A DNA stretch of 64,000 nt from Gemmatimonas sp. UBA7669 (GTDB taxonomy: Bacteria > Gemmatimonadota > Gemmatimonadetes > Gemmatimonadales > Gemmatimonadaceae). Numbering within the stretch: the stretch's first letter is position 1; each line of letters opens with the position of its first letter. This document shows, piece after piece, positions 58,896 to 64,000 of the stretch. The notes under the pieces were generated by a model. The model ran no database searches and was not told the origin of the DNA. It worked only from the letters and a program-made list of their open reading frames with translations. Where the stretch lies: NCBI RefSeq assembly GCF_002483225.1, contig NZ_DLHL01000011.1, positions 372,001-436,000 of the forward strand, read 5' to 3'. The position numbers and the translations under genes are program-made.

Positions 58896-59771
58896 TTACA
58901 ACGTCGCCATCAGGGCGTTGACCGTCGCATGCAGCGCACTCGTGACCGTCGGCGTGATGTGCGTGTACACGGCGGTCGTCGCGGGGCTGCGATGCCCGAG
59001 CAGCTCTTGAATGGTGCGCAGATGGACCCCACACTCCAGCAAGTGCGTCGCATACGAATGGCGCAAGGTATGCACCGAGGCGTGTTTGGTGAGCCCACTC
59101 GCCCGCACCACGGCGGCAAACGTCTTCTGCAGGCTGCAGGGATGCAACGGTCCGGTCGCCTCGCGATTGGGGAACAGCCAGCCGCTCGTGGTGGCGGCGC
59201 GACGCCGCGCGACCGGTACCGCCCGCCAGTACGCACTCAAGAGCTCGAGTGTGCGCAGGGGGAGCGGCACATAACGATCCCGCCCGCCCTTTCCCGCGCG
59301 GACGTGCACGACCATCCGCGCCCGGTCGATGTCGCGCGTCCGTAGGGATATCCCCTCAGACAGGCGCAGCCCGCACGAGTAGATCAACGTCAACGTCATG
59401 CGCGCCTGCGCATCGCGCACCGCGGTCAGCAGCTGCTGCACTTCCGCCACGGCAAGCACATTGGGCAGCGTATGGCGCTTCGCCGGGCGGACGAGATCGA
59501 AGACCGGCCACGTCCGCTGCAAGGTCACTTCGTACAGAAAGCGAATGCCGCTCCGGTAGACGATCAGCGTACTGCGCGAGACTTGGCGCGTCGTAACCAA
59601 CTCCAAGAAGAAGCGGCGCAGCTCGTCTTCTGACAATGTGTCCAGGGTGTCCGGCGATCGCGCAAAGTGCGTCGCCAACCCCGTCACGGCACCGCGGTAC
59701 GCCTGCTGCGTCCTCGGCGCGAAGCCGCGCAGCCGCATGTCTTCGCCCATCCGGTCGGTGAGCGTCTGCAT
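58896..59771 (-). CDS. Tyrosine recombinase (phage-integrase family) of the IS91-like element
   Basis: The protein is 291 aa; GGAGG precedes the ATG at 59771. SAM-like N-terminal domain (LRGFAPRTQQAYRGAVTGLA), then the catalytic domain: Arg in YSCGLRLSEGISLRTRD, Lys in RAGKGGRDRYVPLP, H-x2-R in VHTLRHSYATHLLECGVHLR, His in LLGHRSPATTAVYTHIT with the nucleophile Tyr. It lacks the integron-specific insert, so it is not an IntI. It ends 27 bp before the transposase start. Confidence 0.9.
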   Translation of the reverse strand: MQTLTDRMGEDMRLRGFAPRTQQAYRGAVTGLATHFARSPDTLDTLSEDELRRFFLELVTTRQVSRSTLIVYRSGIRFLYEVTLQRTWPVFDLVRPAKRHTLPNVLAVAEVQQLLTAVRDAQARMTLTLIYSCGLRLSEGISLRTRDIDRARMVVHVRAGKGGRDRYVPLPLRTLELLSAYWRAVPVARRRAATTSGWLFPNREATGPLHPCSLQKTFAAVVRASGLTKHASVHTLRHSYATHLLECGVHLRTIQELLGHRSPATTAVYTHITPTVTSALHATVNALMATL

Positions 59772-59959
59772 CACAACCTCCGTTTGTGGGAAAGAAACGA
59801 CCTGCTCCCACGACGTTACGACGACCGGCCGATACACAAAAGGACGGTCCCTCGAAAGGAACCGTCCTCAACCACAAACTACTGTCAACGCCGATTGAAA
59901 TTGCACACTTCTGCTGATTGAAATTGCACACCCGGCGGGGGGCCGGCCCGGGGTGGCGG

Positions 59960-60778
59960 TTAGCGCTCCTGGCGGCGGGGACGCCGCGCCGGTTCAGGGT
60001 CGGGCTCGCTGCGGCGGAGCGCGAGATCGCGGTGCTGCCGCATGCGGTAGCTGTTGCCGCGGATGTTCACGATGTGGCAGTGGTGGAGCAGGCGGTCGAT
60101 GAGCGCGGCGGCCATGGTCTCGTCGCCGAAGACGTCGCCCCACTCCTCAAAGCCCTTGTTGCTGGTCAGCACCGTCGAGGCATGCTCGTAGCGCCGGCTC
60201 ATGAGCTGGAAGAAGAGCTGGGCGCCGGTCCGGGAGATCGGCAGATAGCCGATCTCGTCGATCACCATGAGGCTCGGAAAGACGAGCGTGCGCAGGCGCC
60301 GCGTGAGGTGCCCGGCCTGCTGCGCCTCTTCGAGTGAGGTGATGAGATCGGCGAGCGTCGCGTAATAGACACGCCGTCCGTACTCGGCGGCCGCGATGGC
60401 GAGACTGATCGCGAGATGCGTTTTGCCGACGCCCGGGGGCCCGAGGAAGACCACGTTCTCCTTGCGATCCAGAAAGCTCAGCGTGTGGAGATTGTCGAGT
60501 TGCTCGCGCTTAATGCTCGGCTGGAAGCTGAAGTCGAAATCGCCGAGCGTCTTCACCGCGGGCAGGCGGGCACTGCGCATGGCCGTCTGCAAGCGGCGCT
60601 GATTGCGGAGCCGGATCTGCGAGTGCAGCACGGCGCTGATCGCCTCGCCGGCGGCGAGCTGGCCCCCATCGACCTGCCGTAGGATGTCGTCGAGCGCCTC
60701 GAGGGCGCCGGGCATCTTGAGATCGGCGAGCTGCGTGCGCAGGCGGTCGCGCAGGGACGTGGGCGCGAGGGGCGGCAT
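59960..60778 (-). CDS. istB: IS21 helper ATPase IstB
   Basis: The 272-aa AAA+ protein has Walker A in VVFLGPPGVGKTHLAISLAI, Walker B LMVIDEIGYLPIS, and sensor region STVLTSNKGFEEWGDVFGDE. IstB loads at the target DNA and stimulates IstA. The ATG (60778) overlaps the istA stop in TGATG. The C-terminal tail is Arg-rich. Confidence 0.93.
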   Translation of the reverse strand: MPPLAPTSLRDRLRTQLADLKMPGALEALDDILRQVDGGQLAAGEAISAVLHSQIRLRNQRRLQTAMRSARLPAVKTLGDFDFSFQPSIKREQLDNLHTLSFLDRKENVVFLGPPGVGKTHLAISLAIAAAEYGRRVYYATLADLITSLEEAQQAGHLTRRLRTLVFPSLMVIDEIGYLPISRTGAQLFFQLMSRRYEHASTVLTSNKGFEEWGDVFGDETMAAALIDRLLHHCHIVNIRGNSYRMRQHRDLALRRSEPDPEPARRPRRQER

Positions 60779-61806
60779 CAGACGGCCTCCGCGATCAGGT
60801 CGGCGTACGCGGTGAGCCGACGCCGCTCCACGCTCACGGGCGTGGCCACGACGGTCGTGCTGCGCACGGGCGGCGTGGGCTCGAGCACGAGCGAGCGATA
60901 CGGCCGCGGCGCGAGCGGCTGCAGCGTGGCCTGCTCGTCGCGCTGGAAGCGCACCAGGGGCTGTTCGCGCGTCGTCCCATGCACGCGCACATTCGCGACG
61001 CTCTCGAGCCACGGGAGCGTCTGCGCAGCAAGATCCCCGTCGCCCAGAAACTCGCGGCCGTACACGAAATTCTCGCGCAGGTAGCGCACCGGCCGCTCCA
61101 CTTTGCCTTTCGTTTGGGCGCGATACGGCTGACACGCGCGAATGCGAAAGCCCCAGTGCGCCGCGAAGCGCGCGAACTCCGCGTTTTCGAGCAGCCGGCC
61201 GCCGGTACCGCGATGATCCTCGACAATGACGGCTTTCAGCTGATCGAACAGCACTTCGAGGGGCACGCCGCCAAAGAACGCGAACGCCCGCTCCAGCGCT
61301 TGCATCACGGTCCACGCGGTCTGCCGCGCCACCCACTCGACGTAGAGCAATCGCGAATAGCCGAGCACCACCAGCACGGCGTACCGCTTCCCCCACGGAA
61401 ATCGAAACTCGGCGAAGTCGAACTGCGCCTGCACGCCCGGCTCGGTCTCGAACCGAACGAGCGGCTCGGGCTCTTCGCGGGGGCGCACCTGCCGTACCAA
61501 CGCGGTCAGCTGCGAGTAGCCGCCCGTGTAGCCGGCCGCCCGACACTCGGCCAACAAGCGCGTCGCCGACAGCGCGGGAAACGCCGTCAGCCGCTCGTGA
61601 ATCAGCGGGACAAACGGGGCCAGCTTGCCCGGGTTCTGCCGACGCTGCCGCGGCGCCTCCACCGCGAACTCCCGATCTACCTGACCCGTCCTGATCAGGT
61701 GATAGACCAGTCGGCGACTGATCCCCAACTCTCGGGCAATGGCCGCTTTGGGCTGCCCGGACTCCAACAAATGCCTGAGTAACACCAGGGTCTCCCAGCT
61801 GTACAC
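60778..61806 (-). CDS. istA: IS21 transposase IstA
   Basis: The protein is 342 aa; GTG start at 61806 with GGAGG upstream. Helix-turn-helix AAIARELGISRRLVYHLI; DDE integrase core with D in VQAQFDFAEFRFPWG, D in LEVLFDQLKAVIVED and E in RAQTKGKVERPVRYLRENFV. Carries out cut/joining of the element ends together with IstB. Complete frame. Confidence 0.93.
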   Translation of the reverse strand: MYSWETLVLLRHLLESGQPKAAIARELGISRRLVYHLIRTGQVDREFAVEAPRQRRQNPGKLAPFVPLIHERLTAFPALSATRLLAECRAAGYTGGYSQLTALVRQVRPREEPEPLVRFETEPGVQAQFDFAEFRFPWGKRYAVLVVLGYSRLLYVEWVARQTAWTVMQALERAFAFFGGVPLEVLFDQLKAVIVEDHRGTGGRLLENAEFARFAAHWGFRIRACQPYRAQTKGKVERPVRYLRENFVYGREFLGDGDLAAQTLPWLESVANVRVHGTTREQPLVRFQRDEQATLQPLAPRPYRSLVLEPTPPVRSTTVVATPVSVERRRLTAYADLIAEAV

Positions 61807-61946
61807 CGACCTCCTCCCTCAAGGGCAAGAGGCCAATAATCCCACAGGGGAGCGTCTTGAGTCAGACGCTCAGGAGGCGTCCCGAGTGTGCAATTTCGGT
61901 CGGCACTTCTGTGCAATTTTCAATCGGCACTGACAACTACCGCGCA

Positions 61947-61961
61947 GCGGTTTAGTTCAAC
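61947..61961 (-). repeat. Right copy of 15-bp inverted repeat
   Basis: GCGGTTTAGTTCAAC, inverse of 57511-57525 with one mismatch. It is followed after 4 bp by ATTAGAC (61966-61972), one base from a good attC core (GTTAGAC). Confidence 0.6.
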
Positions 61962-62018
61962 GCATATTAGACCGCGCCAAACTACTGCGCCACGGCGCTT
62001 CTACCGCTCGATTCTACA

Positions 62019-62117
62019 GCATAACATCCCCCACTTCTTCGAGCGGACTTGGCGCAATCCTGTTGACTCCCGCCAACTTACGACCCGAATCGTAAGTTGC
62101 GCCAGTCCGCGTTATGC
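62019..62117 (-). repeat. attC/attI-like structured site next to the integrase
   Basis: GCATAAC (62019-62025) and GTTATGC (62111-62117) are perfect complements and fit the core consensus. Inside, GCGGACTTGGCGCAA (62043-62057) pairs with TTGCGCCAGTCCGC (62097-62110), with one extra T, and CAACTTACGA / TCGTAAGTTG (62074-62099) makes a perfect 10-bp stem. It begins 5 bp from the integrase stop. The extra base is on the opposite arm from the other sites. Candidate first attC or attI. Confidence 0.6.
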
Positions 62118-62122
62118 TGCGG

Positions 62123-62965
62123 TTATCGCGGTATAGCGGGGGCGGCGCGAGAGAGAGCCGGAGAGGCACCCCCATCGCTCGCGGCCACGTTTCGTCCCAG
62201 CACCGAATCCAGTGGGCTGCGCACTCCCCGCCCGCCCCGGTTGAGAACGTGGGTGTAGAGCATGGTGGTCTTCACGTCCTTGTGCCCCAGCAGTTCCTGC
62301 ACCGTGCGGATGTCGTAACCCGACTCGAGCAAATGGGTGGCAAATGAATGACGCAGGGTGTGGCAACCCACACGCTGATTGAGGCCTGCCCGACGCGCGG
62401 CCTCGCCCACCGCCCGCTGCACCACCGACTGGTGCAGGTGGTGAATGCGCCACTGCCGACTCTCGGCGTGCCAGTACTACCGCGCGGCCGGAAAGAGCCA
62501 CATCCACACCCAGTGATGTGACGACCGCGGCGACTTTATCCCGAACGCATGCGGCAACTCCACATACCCGCCGCCAGCCGCCGCCAGCCGGCCCATCGTG
62601 CGTCGCGCACTTTCCATCTGCTGGCCCAGGGGCCCAATCAGCGCGTCGGGAATCATGGTGATGCGATGCCGACCACCCTTGGTGTTGCGCACCAGTATCT
62701 CGCGCCGGTCGAGACGCAGGTCCTGACATCGCAGGGTACAGCACTCCATCAAGCGGAGCCCGGATCCGTACATCACCTGCGTCATAAGGCGCGTCACTCC
62801 CTGCATCTTCGTCAGCACCCGCATCACGCCCTCGGGCGGAAGCACATTGGGCAACACCGTAGGCCGAGGCGCCGCTTCCAGTGTTGGCAGGCTCGGCAGT
62901 GGCCGCTCCAACACGTCGCGATACAGGAAAAGCAGCGGCGACCTGGACAACAGAAAACGGGACAT
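62123..62965 (-). pseudogene. intI: Integron integrase, N-terminally truncated with in-frame TAG
   Basis: From 62965 the frame reads LLFLYRDVLERPLPSLPTLE, YGSGLRLMECCTLRCQDLR (catalytic Arg) and an integron-specific insert LPHAFGIKSPRSSHHWVWMW ending LFPAAR, then TAG (62477-62479). It continues in the same frame with HAESRQWRIHHLHQSVVQRA, HTLRHSFATHLLESGYDIRT, LLGHKDVKTTMLYTHVLNRG and GVRSPLD, carrying His-Arg, His and the nucleophile Tyr. About 85 N-terminal residues of IntI are missing upstream. All visible catalytic residues survive, so loss is recent. The gene points toward the array. Confidence 0.88.
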
Positions 62966-63048
62966 GCCAGCACCATACCTCCGCGCCGCGCATGTCCCGT
63001 CATCATTTGTTCACTGGCGGCATCATCTCAACGCCGCCCCGGTGCGCC

Positions 63049-64000
63049 TCAGCGCCCCATCCGATCCCGGCGCACCTGCACCTTGAGACCCTTGATCTTG
63101 CTGCGCTTGAGCGCGGCAATCACGTCCTCCGCCGCGGCCTCAGGCACTTCCACCGTGCTGAAGTTGTCGGCAATCTGGATGGACCCGATGTTGCTTGCGT
63201 CCAAACCCGCCTCGTTGGCAATCGCACCCACCAGATCGCCCGGACGGATCTTGAGCTTGCGGCCCGCACCAATCCACAACTTGGCCGCGGCAAAACCGGG
63301 CTCACGACGCGAACGGCCGCCGCTCTCACGGCCACCCTCGCGACCGCGCGACGGACCACGCGACGACCCACGATCGAACGAGCGTGAATCACCGCCCCGA
63401 TCGGCGTAGCGATCACCACTGGGACGCTCGCTGCGCGGCGCCACCGCCGGAATCTCGGCCTCCTCACCCTCATCACGCGCGGCCACCAGCTTCACCGCCG
63501 CCGCCGCGATGTCCATGATGTCGAACTCGGCCGCCAGACTCTCCACCATGCCACGATGCGCGTCGAGTCCACCTTCCAGCAGGGCCTCACGCAAGGTGGC
63601 CTTCACCAGCTCGGTGCGATGCGCGCGCAGGTCCGCCACCGTGGGCACCTGCGCCATCTCGATACGCTGACTGGTCTGCCGCTCGATGTTGCGCAGCAAT
63701 CGATGCTCACGCGGCTCGGCCAGGGTAATGGCCACACCCTCACGGCCCGCACGACCCGTGCGCCCGATGCGATGCACATAGGTTTCCGCGTCGGCCGGCA
63801 CGTCGAAGTTGACGACGTGACTGACATGCTTCACGTCGAGACCACGCGCCGCCACGTCGGTGGCAATGAGCAGGTCCACCTTCTTGGCGCGGAACTTCTG
63901 CATCACACGGTCACGCTGGTCCTGCGACAAGCCACCATGCAGCGACTCAGCACGCAGACCGCGACCGGTGAGCGTCTCGCTCAACTCGTCCACTTCGGTG
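63049..64000 (-). CDS. deaD: DEAD-box ATP-dependent RNA helicase, DeaD/CsdA type (C-terminal part, cut by window edge)
   Basis: Reading frame open to the right edge; start lies beyond 64000. It has the helicase C-domain: ESLHGGLSQDQRDRVMQKFR, LLIATDVAARGLDVKHVSHV (motif V) and YVHRIGRTGRAGREGVAITL (motif VI). Then a helical region, a long Arg/Gly/Ser low-complexity RNA-binding linker (SRGPSRGREGGRESGG), and a DbpA-like RNA-recognition domain (LWIGAGRKLKIRPGDLVGAI; STVEVPEAAAEDVIAALKRS). It unwinds structured RNA in ribosome assembly and cold adaptation. It is the chromosomal neighbour bounding the integron. Confidence 0.9.
   Translation of the reverse strand, partial: TEVDELSETLTGRGLRAESLHGGLSQDQRDRVMQKFRAKKVDLLIATDVAARGLDVKHVSHVVNFDVPADAETYVHRIGRTGRAGREGVAITLAEPREHRLLRNIERQTSQRIEMAQVPTVADLRAHRTELVKATLREALLEGGLDAHRGMVESLAAEFDIMDIAAAAVKLVAARDEGEEAEIPAVAPRSERPSGDRYADRGGDSRSFDRGSSRGPSRGREGGRESGGRSRREPGFAAAKLWIGAGRKLKIRPGDLVGAIANEAGLDASNIGSIQIADNFSTVEVPEAAAEDVIAALKRSKIKGLKVQVRRDRMGR

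Larger units (their letters stand above)
57526..59877 (-). mobile_element. IS91-like element with accessory tyrosine recombinase
   Basis: The element carries a HUH-type IS91 transposase (57762-58868) and, just upstream on the same strand, a tyrosine recombinase (58896-59771). IS91-family elements with such a companion integrase are known. Ends are approximate: the left is taken at the end of the inverted repeat at 57525; at the right a hairpin AGGACGGTCC / GGAACCGTCCT (59841-59868) lies just before the IS21 element. IS91 elements lack true terminal inverted repeats and target duplications, so limits need alignment. Confidence 0.72.
59883..61935 (-). mobile_element. IS21-family element (istA-istB) with 5-bp target duplication
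   Basis: The element is 2053 bp. Left end TGTCAACGCCGATTGAAATT and right end (reverse) TGTCAGTGCCGATTGAAAAT; each end carries two GAAATTGCACA-type repeats, as expected for IS21. Flanks are ACTAC at 59878-59882 and ACTAC at 61936-61940, a perfect 5-bp duplication. Both genes are intact with TGATG coupling, so it is recent and possibly active. It inserted beside the IS91-like element. Confidence 0.93.
36319..62965 (-). other. Chromosomal integron: cassette array plus integrase
   Basis: Reading the minus strand from the integrase at 62965, the region holds a degenerate integrase, a structured candidate attI/attC, then at least 13 well-formed and several decayed attC sites separating short genes down to about 36.3 kb. 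Cassette genes share the minus strand. In every good site the arm nearer the upstream gene carries two extra, unpaired bases, so all sites share one orientation. Stop codons often lie inside the attC core. Interruptions: an IS481 element, an IS91-like plus IS21 block, and a 38.0-42.5 kb stretch without attC sites. Confidence 0.85.

Noticed and set aside
57993..59345. A 450-codon plus-strand frame across the IS91-like genes
   Set aside because: Arg/His-rich shadow of the transposase and recombinase, both of which are clearly coding on the minus strand.
59960..61828. A 622-codon minus-strand frame spanning the IS21 element
   Set aside because: Only its last 272 codons are IstB; the rest is out of frame with istA and not protein-like. 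istA and istB are separate genes joined by TGATG.
57526..61935. The IS91-like and IS21 elements as one composite transposon
   Set aside because: IS21 has its own ends and a perfect ACTAC duplication, so it is an independent later insertion.
36319..62965. Antibiotic-resistance cassettes typical of class 1 integrons
   Set aside because: None of the cassette products resembles aad, aac, dfr, bla-type cassettes, qac or similar; the integron looks chromosomal and sedentary.
1..64000. tRNA, rRNA or tmRNA genes
   Set aside because: No cloverleaf-like or rRNA-like sequence was recognised by eye; a dedicated scan would be needed to exclude them.

Overview
The window is GC-rich (roughly 63-65% by eye) bacterial chromosome. 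The gene content suggests a Gemmatimonadota-like soil or freshwater bacterium: a Ser/Thr kinase paired with a TIGR02999-type ECF sigma factor, many secreted serine hydrolases and lipoproteins, a PEP-CTERM protein, and carboxypeptidase-regulatory/plug outer-membrane proteins. This assignment is an inference from gene content; there is no rRNA or tRNA in the window.

Left part (1-36 kb) is ordinary accessory chromosome. It has a glycosyltransferase cut by the left edge; a TetR regulator divergent from a beta-barrel/dehydrogenase operon with a 12-bp inverted-repeat operator between them; a lone MazF-like toxin; the kinase/ECF pair; detoxification and redox enzymes (SDR, aldo-keto reductase, PPOX flavoprotein, VOC, cupin); gamma-glutamyltransferase; a Phd/VapC module whose start codon lies in an 18-bp palindrome; an RluA pseudouridine synthase; and many signal-peptide or lipobox proteins of unknown function. 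Several genes here are truncated or broken.

Middle and right (about 36.3-63 kb) is a chromosomal integron. At least 13 well-formed attC recombination sites, plus several decayed ones, separate short genes that nearly all lie on the minus strand, and the extrahelical bases of the attC arms point the same way. Cassette products include a TIR-domain protein, a DUF6946 protein with a nuclease-like E-x-K motif, an Abi_2 (AbiD/F) abortive-infection protein with its own promoter and a structured leader RNA, a DUF3291 protein, two secreted alpha/beta hydrolases, a gluzincin-type metalloprotease, and membrane or lipoproteins of unknown function. No antibiotic-resistance cassette was recognised.

The integron integrase lies at 62.1-63.0 kb. 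It is transcribed toward the array (the reverse of the class 1 arrangement), has lost its N-terminal region, and has an in-frame TAG, so it looks dead. Three mobile elements have invaded the array: an IS481-family element with 46-bp inverted repeats (44785-46081), an IS91-like element with an accompanying tyrosine recombinase (about 57.5-59.9 kb), and an IS21-family istAB element with a perfect ACTAC target duplication (59883-61935). The window ends inside a DeaD-type RNA helicase.
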